NCBI GenBank assembly: GCA_022495995.1
Contig: JAFEMH010002569.1
Location: forward strand, 248,001-312,000
From: Adenophora triphylla var. japonica
Lineage: Eukaryota; Streptophyta; Magnoliopsida; Asterales; Campanulaceae
Direction of reading: 5' to 3'
DNA length: 64,000 nt
The notes below the pieces were generated by a model. It had not been told where the DNA came from, searched no databases, and worked only from the letters and a program-made list of their open reading frames with translations. Made by a program: the position numbers and the translations under genes. Below, piece after piece: positions 43,216 to 53,906 of this stretch (positions are counted from its first letter, which is position 1; each line of letters begins with the position of its first letter).

Positions 43216-46200
43216 TGGGCACAATGGAGTTTGACTCGTCCCCTTTGCAAGGTCAATGAACCACTATCGCAGTAATGAAGATGGTTGGATTGAGCAAAAA
43301 GTTGCCAAGGAAATCCCGATGGAAAGGTCTCGCAATAGCTCCCGCCTCCAGGCCGAAGAATAGATGCATGGTTCAACAAAGAAAGAGCGGCTAGACTGGG
43401 GCTACTCTATCTTTAAAATAGTCTTTTGAGTCAACCTTCGTAGGTTCTAGTACTTTTCTTTCACCTAAGTCCTTCCCCGGACATTTGTCGTTGTAGTCCA
43501 TTTTGGACATAGTGGTTAAGTGTCTAATTTTTAATATAAGTCTTTTTTCTTTTCTTGCTAGACTCGAGACATCATTTGCGCACCCACGTTACACTTAATT
43601 GAAATGGTTTTATCCAAAATGATCACTTGTGCTGCTCAACCACTAATTCTTCGAAAATGATTAATATTTAAACTAATCGGAGTGAGAAAATCAATTGATA
43701 TCCTTCCCAAATTGGGGCTTACCAACTCCCCATCTTGCATGCTCACATCCCTTTCATCATCATCATCTCGTTGCTCGATGAATTTGCATGGATCTTTTCT
43801 CATATAAAGCTTAAGCAAGCAATGAAGACTTAATCTCGTTTAGGTCATCCAAGAGGGATTGCGGTTGAAACCTTTCACCCATAGGAAAGCCATTACCTCA
43901 CCCTTACTAAACACTACCCTCTCATTTCAAGATCGGCGTGTTTTGAAACCCGGTTTAGCCATCATTTTTACTCCATACTGAGAGAAAGTCCAAGCGAGCC
44001 CGAGAAGTTAGCTTCGAGAATCGGCGATGCGCAAATTATCTCAAGCCATGAAGGAAGGACAAAGATAATCCTCAACTCCTCAGGAAGCTTTCCAAGTCAA
44101 AAAAAAAAAAAAACAAAAAAAAAAAAAAAAAACAAAAAAAAAAAAAAAAAAAAAAAAAGAAGGATTTTAAAATCCTCACAATCTCGGATATAATTCCAAG
44201 CTCCTCAGAAGCCTTCCAAAAAAAAAAAAAGAAGAAGAACTCAAAAGTCCCCGACATCTCAAGAAGCTCTCCAATGATCAAAAAGGAGCCCGAATTCTCG
44301 CAAGATCGCAAAAAGTTGTCACGCTCTGACTTCCTCTTATCATTACCTTAAACCAATCCCAAGCCATCCTCTCAATTTTAGAGGATACTCCCATCACCAT
44401 TACCCTTGCCCTTGGCCAAGTCAAAATCTCGACCTCTCATTCTTGGAGGCAATCAATCTTCCTCGCCATAGATTTCCCAAACACATCCCCGCGAGCCAAC
44501 CTCTCATCTTTAGAGGTTCAGTCAAGAAAGGCCTAGCCGACCTCTCATCTCAAGAGGTCATAATCTCCCAAATCACCCGATAGCCGATCGAAGCCCTAAA
44601 CCCAACTACAGCCCCTACCTGGATAGCGCTTCATTCTAATATCCTCGATGTCGATCAAATTAATGCTTCATTGCTTGCTTAAATTGGAATCTAATCCATT
44701 TTGGTTCAAAATTACCAATCAAAGATTGTGCAAATTCAACCCTTCCCTTCATGTGAGCATATTTCATTTCTCCTCACAAACACTTGCCGTGGATGTCCCA
44801 CTGGGCTTCGCATCCGTGTCTTTCATGGACACTCTAAGGGGATATGTTATTCAATCCTCCAAATCCTCAAAATCCCCAAAGGTCCTCGACCCTCGAATTT
44901 CAACATCCATTCTCTTTTCATTCGGGATAGGCCCGAACTACGGCGACCCGAGCTCTTCATAATGGAGGGAACGTAGGCAACCGTAAATGGTCCTGGCCGA
45001 AATCACAAACAAATCTCAAAAAAAAAAAAAAATCCGGTCTCATCAAGGATCGTCCCTATACACTTTCCGCCCTTCCAAGCTTGATTTTCGATATCGCTGG
45101 TTTTCTCCTTGTGATTAATCAAAATATTTGTTCATATCGTATTTAGGGATTGAATAACCCGAACATTAACAAAGGGTTTTAAGCAATTTGTGATCATCAT
45201 GAATAAGACAAGTTTTCAAGTGTCTCGACAAGTCTTCTCTCTCCATCATAGGAAATAGAGCCAAACACTGTCTTTCGTCTCGCAGGGGCTTCCATACACT
45301 TTTCCACACCTTGTGATGCTTATACTCTCTCAAAAGAGTCAAACCAAAAGCGAGAGTGTCATACACAAATTCGGGAGACATTCCCATCTTTCAAAAGATA
45401 TGCCCCCGCACGTAAACATTTCGAGTCTTGTCCAAGAATCGGTTGACTAAGGTCTCGAAAAGATGGGTTCCCTCTCGTAAGACTACTCGAATTTCTTCAT
45501 GCCGGGGCTTGCTAAGCGGTTCTCCTGTGTTCTCCCGTAGCAGCCTCTTCAAGCCGGGGCTTATATAGTCATCTTTGGGTCCACGTTGGGTTCTTCACCA
45601 CGAGATAGACTCGCCAAATCGCTTCTTCAAAATCTGGACTTTGCCTACTCAGATCCGGGCTTTGTCAAGATGGTCTTTTGGACCCGAATTTTATCAAGTC
45701 GCAAGAAAGAATTTCAAATTCGTAACTTGGTACACGGCAGCCTTCCCGTAGCATCGGAATTCAAGATCGTGGTTTCTCCCGCATTAGCAATTCCATCAAA
45801 TCATCCTCCTGACAAGGTTTCGGCCAAGGTCACAAACTCATCCAAATGAAAGAAGCTTCACTCGTATCAACGTTGGCCCTAAAGTCCGTCAAAGACGCCT
45901 TCAAATGACCAAGAATGAGAGGGAAAGTTTCAATCAAGACCCGGATCCGAATCCAATCTCATCAAGATTGAGGTCCATGTGATATTGCCGACAAAACCTC
46001 ACCAACAACCGCCGTTTAAATCGCGATCAAGGGTTCTCATCCCCCACTTGCTCAAAAATGTTCCAAACAGCCTCCAGACACATACATAACTACGCATCCC
46101 CACTAAAAATCTCCCAAGGGCTCATGTAGCATGCACAAAACTTGAGTCAATAGGAATAATCCTAAATCATCGAAGATCATAAATCATAATTTTCCCGCTG

Positions 46201-46555
46201 TAAGCTTAGGCTAAGTGCATCTTCGAAAGCAAGTAAATGCATCATCTCGCAAACATATGCAAAGGATACTCTCACAATCATTTTTGGTTCCATGCATGCA
46301 TCCGTCATCATGAATGCCATATATGCATCTTCCTCTTCACTAACGAATGCAGAATTCAAACGTGAAATCAAATCCCCTTTTCGGCAAGGATGATCTTCAC
46401 CAAAGTCGACCTCCAATGTCCACAAACGGATGAAGACACCCTCCAAGATCTACGCTTGGCAAAGACAAGCTCCGCGCCTCGCAACTTGCTAAAGACGACC
46501 CCCAATGTCCACAAATGGATGAAAACAACCCCCAACGAAGACCACCTCCAGTGTC
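43216..46555. other. Gypsy-B 3' noncoding region
   Basis: No supported gene. It includes A-rich tracts at 44099-44159 and 44219-44233 and repeated ACCTCTCAT...AGAGG words at 44430-44570. One CTACG...CGTAG motif lies at 44935-44982. Short ORFs (for example 44648-44962 plus and 45166-45387 minus) have no recognised domain. Confidence 0.6.
44935..44982 (+). other. CTACG...CGTAG motif, copy 1 (Gypsy-B)
   Basis: GAACTACG at the left and ACGTAGGCAACC at the right, with a poorly pairing interior. It lies after an A-rich region, like copy 3 in Gypsy-A. Confidence 0.6.
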
Positions 46556-46745
46556 TAACAAATCGGTCAGAGACGCCAAGTTCTCCAATACAAATCGGTC
46601 AGGGACGCCAAGTTCTCCAATACAAATCGGTCAAGGACGCCAAATTCTCCAATACAAATCGGTCAAGGACGCCAAGTTCTCAAATACGAATCGGTCGTGG
46701 ACGCCAAGTTCTCAAATATAATGCGGTCAGAGACACCAAGTTCTC
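46556..46745. repeat. About 30-bp tandem repeats, six copies (Gypsy-B)
   Basis: Unit AATCGGTCAGGGACGCCAAG followed by TTCTCCAATAC, repeated about six times with substitutions. It gives a repetitive ORF that is not conserved elsewhere. Confidence 0.9.
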
Positions 46746-47027
46746 AAAAGCAAGAAGTCCCAATGTGAAGACAAGTTCAACAACTTCTACAAGGTTAACG
46801 ATCACCAGCAAGATGCAGACTCAACCAAATTCCTCCTTCAGGTCAAAATGCCTCCAAACACAGCAAATCGTCAGCAGAAACCGTCCCACGAACGGCAACC
46901 CAACAACTCTTCATCAACATCAGCCGTAGCCTCAGTCCTTTCGGCAACCTACAGTAAGCACAAAGACAGGTATGAAAGCATATCTTAGTCAACAACTTTT
47001 CTAAAAGAACATTATCATCAAATCTTA

Positions 47028-48130
47028 GGGCGACTTCCCAAAATCAGTCAGATTACAGGGCGACTTCCCAAAAATAGTCAAACCATAGGGCGACTTCCCA
47101 AAAATAGTCAAACCATAGGGTGACTTCCCAAAAATAGTCAGATCTTAGGGTGACTTCCCAAAAATAGTCAAACCATAGGGCGACTTCCCCAAAATAGTCA
47201 AACCATAGGGTGACTCCCCAAAATAGTCAAACCGGGCGACTTCCCAAAAATAGTCAAACCATAGGGCGACTTCCCAAAATAGTCAAACCATAGGGTGACT
47301 TCCCAAAACAAGTCAAACATGTGACTTCCCAAAAATAGTCAAACCATAGGGTGACTTCCCAAAAATAGTCGATCTTAGGGCGACTTCCCAAAAATAGTCA
47401 AACCATAGGGCGACTTCCCAAAATAGTCAAACCATAGGGTGACTTCCCAAAAACAATGGGACATGTGGCGACTTCCCAAAATAGTCAAACCATAGGGCGA
47501 CTTCCCAAAATAGTCAAACCATAGGGCGACTTCCCAAAATAGTCAAACCATAGGGTGACTTCCCAAAATAGTCGGATTACGGGCGACTTCCCAAAAATAG
47601 TCAAACCATAGGGTGACTTCCCAAAAATAGTCAAACCTTAGGGTGACTTCCCAAAAATAGTCGATCTTAGGGCGACTTCCCAAAATAGTCAAACCATAGG
47701 GTGACTTCCCAAAATAGTCAAACCATAGGGTGACTTCCCAAAAATAGTCAAACCATAGTGGCGATTTCCCAAAATAGTCAAACCATACGGGCGACTTCCC
47801 AAAATAGTCAAACCATAGGGCGACTTCCCCAAAATAGTCGGATCATAGGGTGATTTCCCAAAAATAGTCAAACCATAGGGTGGCTTCCCAAAATAGTCGA
47901 TCTTAGGGCGACTTCCCAAAATAGTCGGACCATAGGGAGACTTCCCAAAAATAGTCGATCATGTGGCGACTTCCCGAAAATAGTCAAAACCTTAGGGCGA
48001 CTTCCCCAAAACAGTCAAAACCTTAGGGTGACTTCCCCAAAACAGTCAGATCATAGGGTGACTTCCCCAAAATAGTCAAACCATAGGGTGACTTCCCAAA
48101 AATAGTCAAACCACAGGGCGACTTCCTAAA
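47028..48130. repeat. About 29-30-bp tandem repeats, roughly three dozen copies (Gypsy-B)
   Basis: Unit CATAGGGCGACTTCCCAAAA then ATAGTCAAAC, with common C/T and one-base length variants. It fills most of the last 1.3 kb before the 3' LTR. Such arrays in the 3' region are typical of Tat/Ogre elements and are known to seed satellite DNA. Confidence 0.95.
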
Positions 48131-48169
48131 GCAAGAGGGTCGACTTCACCAAAGATAGTCGAAAGACCC

Positions 48170-48213
48170 GAACTACGACCGGCTTGATTCCTCTTAAGGA
48201 TACGTAGGTAGCC
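48170..48213 (+). other. CTACG...CGTAG motif, copy 2 (Gypsy-B, just before 3' LTR)
   Basis: GAACTACGACCGGCTTGATT then TCCT-CTTA-AGGA hairpin, then ACGTAGGTAGCC. CTACG can pair with CGTAG and GGCT with AGCC. Confidence 0.7.
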
Positions 48214-48308
48214 TATTAAATAGGTTCAGCCACTCGATCACTTGATCATCCCGCCAAATATGGAGCCTTACTCTTATCGACGACCCCGCTTCCTTCGAAA
48301 GCGCCGTC

Positions 48309-48320
48309 GCCGAGGGCTAC
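48309..48320 (+). other. Gypsy-B polypurine tract region
   Basis: GCCGAGGGCTAC directly before the 3' LTR; the Gypsy-A counterpart reads GCCGAGGGGCTAT at 63461-63473. Confidence 0.65.
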
Positions 48321-50002
48321 CGTAAGTGCTCCAATTTGAGCTTGTTAGCATTTTCGTTAGAAAATTAACGAAAGTTATAACATTACTAACATTCCTAACT
48401 TTTCTAACAAAGTAAGGGTAAAATGGGCATTGCCACTTTAAGTTAAACCAAGAAAAGAATCTCAAAAAGCAAAAGAAATTAGAAAAATCCGAATTAAGAA
48501 AGTTGAAAAACAACTTCCGTTTGAATTTTAAAAGATTATTCTTCCCGTCCAAAAGCCAAAGATCAGTAGCGGATGAACAAAGGCACGCGTCGATCCTTGT
48601 CCGCGCGGATACGTTTGATTCTCACGGTGTCCTATAAATTGAACCCTCCTCTCTCGCTTACACAACACAACTTACTCACAAAGAACGGTTCTCAAGGAAT
48701 ATAGAGAGAAAACAGTGGGAATCCTTAGATTGCCACCATTTTCTCTTGAATCTTTCCCAATCAAATACCAAACACACCAAACCTTGATACTCCTCAAGCC
48801 AAACACCAAATCTTGATACTCCTCAAGTCAAATTCCAAGCCTAGGAAGATAGGGTGTCACCATTGGTAAAGCCCTCCTTCTCAAAACCCTAAAATTCTCT
48901 TTTGATCTCTTGATCATCTTGTTCTTCTTACTTTGACTTATTTTATGTCTAGTTTAACTTGAGTTTTGACCTAAGATGGTCATCTTGAAGTTCATCTTCA
49001 TGAATGACCATCTCAAGTGGTCCACATTTTAGATCTTTAGTCAATTCTTTCTCCTTGGTTTCATCTTTACAAAACCCCCTTTCCCTTTGCAAAGGACATG
49101 TTTCAACCCCATAAATTCCCCAAGGATGACTTGAATATGATAACCACTTAACACAAGGTAGTGGAATCAAGTCTAGGGATGAAAATGGGGTGAACATAGA
49201 TGCAAACCCCCCAAAAATCACATTTCTCCTCAAGAACATCTTGCTGTCCAGTAGCATTGTCCTGAGAACTCAGTCCATTTTCCTATTTTTTGGACCCAGT
49301 TAAACTTGGAATTGGGTGTTGACTACAAAATACTTTTTGTAGCCAACATCCAGAGCTTTCCAGACATATTTTTAATTTATTTTTTTCGTGAGTAAAACTC
49401 CTTTTTTCAATTTTTCTTTTAGAGGCCAGTTCATCAGCCTCTGGAAATCCAGATTTCAGATCTGAGATTTCCAGAAGGTTTTGACCCCTCAAATCATCTC
49501 CAAAATGAAAAGTTCTTTTACAGAAACCTTTTTTAAGGTGTTTTGAACATTTTTCATTCCCGGACTTTTCCCAGATTCTGGAGTTTTCAAGCCCTAAAGT
49601 CCATTTCAAAGTCAAGGGTCAACTGTCTTTTTCATTCTGGCAGAAATGGTTTCCAACTTCCGAAAATCTTTTGTGTGCCAAATCTCAACCCAAAAATCAC
49701 CCAAAAAATCATGGGATTAGTTTAAATCCTTAAAAAGAGCTCCCAATTTTTACTTACCTCAGTTTCAACTTATTTTGGCCAAAACACACACACACACACA
49801 CACACACAACAAAGGATTTTGAATGTTTGGAAGACTCGTTTTTACGAGGCGTTCCGGGTGCACACTAACGTCCTTCCCGGCACGTAACGTGACCTCCGAA
49901 CCTAAATTTCTGATCTCGGGCATTTTTCAAAGTTTTGGCCCTTAAAACAAAAATGGCGTGGCGACTCCGTTTGATTTTCAAAAAAAAATCGGGTACATCA
50001 CA
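48321..50002 (+). repeat. 3' LTR of Gypsy-B
   Basis: 1682 bp, nearly identical to 38028-39707, including matching internal ORF-like stretches. It starts with CGTAAGTG, a T-to-C change at the first base compared with the 5' LTR. Followed by the CCACC target duplication. Confidence 0.95.
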
Positions 50003-50007
50003 CCACC

Positions 50008-50593
50008 AACCTCTTACGGTACTACTACCAGAGCTCATGCTCCTCGGTCTCTGGGTCAGCCGGCTCCCCAACTACAGACTACCGGATCCATGCAGCCTGA
50101 CGGGACGAGCCAGTTCGCAGTCCCTCAGTGGGGACAAAATCAATACGGAATGTCTTCTCATGGTTGGGGGTACCTCGGAATGCCACAGAAAATTGGGATC
50201 CCGCCTCAGTTTGGAACCGATCAATTCGGACCTTCGCAACAACAGTTAAAAGTGCCACAGCAACAGTTTGGAATGCCACCACAGTTTGGTTTGGGGCAAC
50301 AGTCAGGAGCCCCTCCTCAGAATGATGCTAGCTCAGCTGCTCCTCACACAGCTTCCAAAAACCCATTTCTCACTCAGGGTTCGATGGGTTACCAAGCCCT
50401 TATCCCAGTTTCATCAGAATCACCAGGACCACAGTATCCTCCTGGTTATACACCCTCGCCACAGCCAGCCATGCAATTCAACAACCAGGGACAGCAGCCC
50501 GCGTTTAAGCCTACTTATGGGTCTCACTCCGGAAACCCGAGCTACCCGCCTACATCAGGCCTGCCTCCACCCTCTTTGCCAATTGAAAATTAA
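50008..50593 (+). pseudogene. Gypsy-A gag, proline/glutamine-rich segment after Gypsy-B
   Basis: Continues the frame left at 38027: TSYGTTTRAHAPRSLGQPAP, a long Pro-Gln-Gly-rich low-complexity stretch (PQFGTDQFGPSQQQLKVPQQ, MPPQFGLGQQSGAPPQN), and FNNQGQQPAFKPTYGSHSG, ending at a TAA after PSLPIEN. Gypsy-B has the same segment in broken form (41400-42020). The function of this part of gag is not known to me. Confidence 0.75.
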
Positions 50594-50751
50594 CAGCAAG
50601 CCGCAAGGTTCTATCCCTTCGCCCAGGCTCCTACTCACACTCCCGCGGGTAATTTGGCCAAGGACAGGTTTTCACCTACGTCCCTGGACCAGCCGTTCCC
50701 TCCACCAGTCTGCCGCCAGTAGTAACTCCTCTCTCTAGCTCAGTCACTGGC

Positions 50752-52668
50752 TTGAACGCCATGGCTTCACCACAGGACCCTCACCTGGCCTGGTTCATGG
50801 AACAACACAAGGAAATGAAAGCGCAGATTGCTGAATTGACTGCTAAGAAGTCTGCCTTCCGGCCTACGGACCCGGACTCCATTGTTCCCCTGCCCCACAA
50901 GTTTGTGATGCCTAATCTGGACCTGTTTGATGGGACTGCATGCCCAAAAACTCATCTGGACACATATACCTTGGCAATGAAGGCCAAAGGGTGCACCAAT
51001 CAGCAGTTGGCTGACTATTTCAGCCTCTCTTTGAAATCCAGTGCTTTAAAATGGTTCTTCCGCTTAAAACCCGAGGCCAGGGCTACATGGGACCAGATCA
51101 CTAGTGCCTTTACAGAGAAATATAAAGCTAATTTGGAATGGGAAACAAATAGAGTTGACCTGCAGACAACAGTGCAGCGTCCTGACAAGAACATCAGGGA
51201 TTTTTACAAGCGTTGGAATTTGAAACTTAGCGAGATGACAATTCCTCCTTCTGAGGAGAAACAATTGGACATCTTTCAGTCATGCCTAAAACCGCATTTG
51301 AGAGCTTCCCTCAGCCACATCCCCTACGCTGACTTGCGTGCAATGGTTAATTTTGGGGCTAAATTTGAAAAGGCTTACAATCAACAACCGGCTGCTGCAC
51401 CTGCCTACAGATACAGGGCTCCTCCCTCCAACACTGTTCCCGCTCCTGCTAAAGGTAAAGAGGTGATCAATTACGCGGGGCAGGAATGTAATAATGCAAC
51501 TCCTTTTGTTCCCAGGAAGCCAGCTGAGCCCAAACCTCGGGTCATAAACCTCGAAAGCTTAGGAATGCCTTTGAACGACATCTTTAGGGGATTGGTGAAA
51601 GAAGGTTTACTGCGGCCTTTAGTGAACTTCCAACCCAGTAATCCGAACGTTCCCGTGGATACTTCTAAGTATTGCGCTTTTCATCAAGCCCACGGACATC
51701 TGACAGATAATTGCTATACTCTGAAAAAGGCAATCCAGGGTCTGATAGAGCAAGGAAAGTTGGAAGGCCCCGAGGGGACTAATATAGTCAAAAATCCTCT
51801 TCCAAGAAACCATAACCAAGTGAACATGATTGAAGTCGGAGAGCCTTCGCGTGTCCAGGAAGATGTGGAAACCGATGAAGATCCCCAAACACCCACGGCC
51901 AACCTTGTCGAGGATCCTGAATTCGGATTCCCTCTCAGCCTTGAGGATGATGAACAAACCAACCCCCCTTGGTCTCATGTTAGAAATTTCTTGCAAGAAT
52001 ATGAGGCTCGCTATTTCTCGGAGGAAGGGAAAGCCGACACCGAAGAGCTGGGGCTATTCCGGTCAAATCATGAGAAAACCATTTACACGAGATGGTTAGA
52101 GCATTCAAGGAGGATTGAACAAGAAAGCTTCAGGCGGGTGCCTGTATTGGGGCTTATCAGCAAAGAGGCCGAAGAGCACCTGGAGTTAATACACTTCTGC
52201 AAGTTGGTTCTGGGAGAAGCTGAGTACGATCCCGAGGACAGCGAAGACGAAAATTCAGAGGAGGAGGATTGCTTCTATATCCTGCCTGGAGTCAAATACG
52301 TGCCGCCCCCTCTCACTCTTCCCCCGCAGTTTCTGGGAGGAGAAGCTGAGTCGCAATTGCCACTTCCAGCAATGGGGGCATATGACAATTTTTGCGGTTG
52401 CACGCACCCATCTTCCCCTAACAGATTTGATCGGCGTACTCTCCTAGCCGAAATTCAGACAGTATGGGTGACGATTCCGATGATAGTGATGACGATGATG
52501 ACGACGAGAGTGAAGAGTCAACTGAGGCCCAAGATCCAGAATCAGTCTGGAACAATCACGCCGAAAATGACATCATGGGTGCCGGACACAATGGTTGGTT
52601 GTCAGCCAGTGATGGTGAAGGGCCACCAGAAAGTGCGGGTCAGATACCGATGGGGACGGGCCCCATGA
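50752..52668 (+). CDS. Gypsy-A gag (core, 638 aa open frame)
   Basis: Retrotransposon gag of the Tat type. The capsid-like region runs from about residue 55 to 200: DLFDGTACPKTHLDTYTLAM, QLADYFSLSLKSSALKWFFR, WDQITSAFTEKYKANLEW, IRDFYKRWNLKLSEM and LKPHLRASLSHIPY. A nucleic-acid-binding knuckle at about 308 reads YCAFHQAHGHLTDNC, the C-X2-H-X4-H-X4-C variant usual in this lineage. After about residue 370 the protein becomes acidic (ETDEDPQTPTANLVEDPEF, YDPEDSEDENSEEED). The last 40 residues are basic and probably out of frame: the acidic frame (DDSDDSDDDDDDES) continues instead at 52464-52769, so a frameshift lies near 52465. The nominal Met may not be the true start, since homologous gag sequence lies upstream. 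Confidence 0.88.
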   Translation: MNAMASPQDPHLAWFMEQHKEMKAQIAELTAKKSAFRPTDPDSIVPLPHKFVMPNLDLFDGTACPKTHLDTYTLAMKAKGCTNQQLADYFSLSLKSSALKWFFRLKPEARATWDQITSAFTEKYKANLEWETNRVDLQTTVQRPDKNIRDFYKRWNLKLSEMTIPPSEEKQLDIFQSCLKPHLRASLSHIPYADLRAMVNFGAKFEKAYNQQPAAAPAYRYRAPPSNTVPAPAKGKEVINYAGQECNNATPFVPRKPAEPKPRVINLESLGMPLNDIFRGLVKEGLLRPLVNFQPSNPNVPVDTSKYCAFHQAHGHLTDNCYTLKKAIQGLIEQGKLEGPEGTNIVKNPLPRNHNQVNMIEVGEPSRVQEDVETDEDPQTPTANLVEDPEFGFPLSLEDDEQTNPPWSHVRNFLQEYEARYFSEEGKADTEELGLFRSNHEKTIYTRWLEHSRRIEQESFRRVPVLGLISKEAEEHLELIHFCKLVLGEAEYDPEDSEDENSEEEDCFYILPGVKYVPPPLTLPPQFLGGEAESQLPLPAMGAYDNFCGCTHPSSPNRFDRRTLLAEIQTVWVTIPMIVMTMMTTRVKSQLRPKIQNQSGTITPKMTSWVPDTMVGCQPVMVKGHQKVRVRYRWGRAP

Positions 52669-53824
52669 AGTACTCCTCGTCAGATGCACTTGTGGCCAGT
52701 GCCCGGATAATTCAGGGGATGAAGAACAACAAAGCCCACTTGAAGAACCATACATATTCGAGATCCTAGAGCACAATGTTCCCTATAAGGACCTAGCGGG
52801 CGAATGGAGAAAGTTCATTGGAGCACTGGTCGAAAAGGGAGGTTTCCAGCAGCCGGCAGACGATGAATTCGTAAACATCATCGGGTCTTTTTCTTCCTTC
52901 CCTAGAACAGATGGCATCACAACTATAAGGGTCACGGCCGAGCCGCTCGAACACATCGAGTGCATGGAATCACTGAAAAGGGTTATCGATCTAAATGTCT
53001 CCCCAGTTACCTTCATACCCATGGACCCGCATGACGCCTTCCTAATAGCTCCCACACCCGACAGTGGACCCCGGCTGCTCCTCATCTGGACTCAGATATA
53101 CAGGACCGTTACGTCAAATTGCAGAAATGAGCATTGTCTGTCCTTTACTTGTGGTTGCCCTGTTTGCAAGGCGGAAAGAAAAAAGATGTATGATGAGATG
53201 GAGGCTGACAGTCGTAAGATTGAAGGAACTTCGGAAGATGACCACGAAACCGAAGACATGAAAGCTATGAATTTTCCTGGGGCTGAACATGTAGACATCA
53301 TAGAGTTCAACACTGCCTACCATACTTTGGGGAAAGGATTCTCAAACACCCGATCTAAGCAGATAGTTGAAAATCTGTTAGAGAAAGGGAGACTGACTCC
53401 CATCCTCCCCAATGAGAAAGTAACCATGGTCAGATCAAATCTGCCCCGAAGCAAAGTAACAATCCTTGTCAGGGTTACCCAAGAAGAGGTCACTTTCCCC
53501 GAATGCATTTCAGCTCTGAGAGAGGTCCTGGACACTGGCATGATACCTGATGCGCCTCCCACACAGAGTGCTATAATCATCTCTAGCACTGAGTATTACA
53601 GAAAGGAGCCAGAGTGGCTGCACTATACTGAAGATGAAAAGGAAAAGCCACCGAGCCCTGAGAATAGTAGCTCATGCTGCATGATAACTATGGGCAAAGG
53701 AAATTATGATTACGAAAACGAATCGGAGGATGCCCTAGTCCTGTGGGCCATCCAAGGAACAACGGCTCAACCCCAGATTCAAAAGCCTGCAACTTGGGAA
53801 GCAGTTCTAAAGGCCGCCGGGTAG
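52464..53824 (+). pseudogene. Gypsy-A region between gag and protease, unrecognised
   Basis: Two overlapping frames appear to form one coding region. One (52464-52769) is very acidic, then has GWLSASDGEGPPESAG and ARIIQGMKNNKAHLKN. The other (52964-53824) reads VSPVTFIPMDPHDAFLIAP, LSFTCGCPVCKAERKKMYDE and FNTAYHTLGKGFSNTRSKQI. A Cys group (C..HC..C-G-C-x2-C) could bind metal, but I do not recognise a family. A one-base shift lies between 52770 and 52964. The piece ends at a TAG (53822-53824) just upstream of protease, which is in another frame. Confidence 0.6.
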
Positions 53825-53906
53825 GAACTGTCTGACTCAAGCTCACCTCTCACCATTTCTAGGCTCACTTGAGCTCAGGTGGCCGGTAGCCAAAAAGGCT
53901 CCTCCG

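Larger units (their letters stand above)
38028..50002 (+). mobile_element. Gypsy-B: non-autonomous Tat-like LTR retrotransposon
   Basis: 11,975 bp with LTRs at both ends and a perfect 5-bp target duplication CCACC (38023-38027 and 50003-50007) inside Gypsy-A gag. It has a primer site, leader and degraded gag, but no protease, RT, RNase H or integrase. After gag it goes directly to a long noncoding 3' region with tandem repeats and a polypurine tract. The LTRs are nearly identical by eye, indicating recent insertion. It presumably moves with proteins supplied by an autonomous relative such as Gypsy-A's family, with which it shares leader, gag and 3' motifs. Confidence 0.93.

Noticed and set aside
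47020..48130. Possible CRISPR-like array (regular about 30-bp repeats)
   Set aside because: There are no unique spacers: the repeats are directly adjacent, and the context is a plant retrotransposon 3' region.
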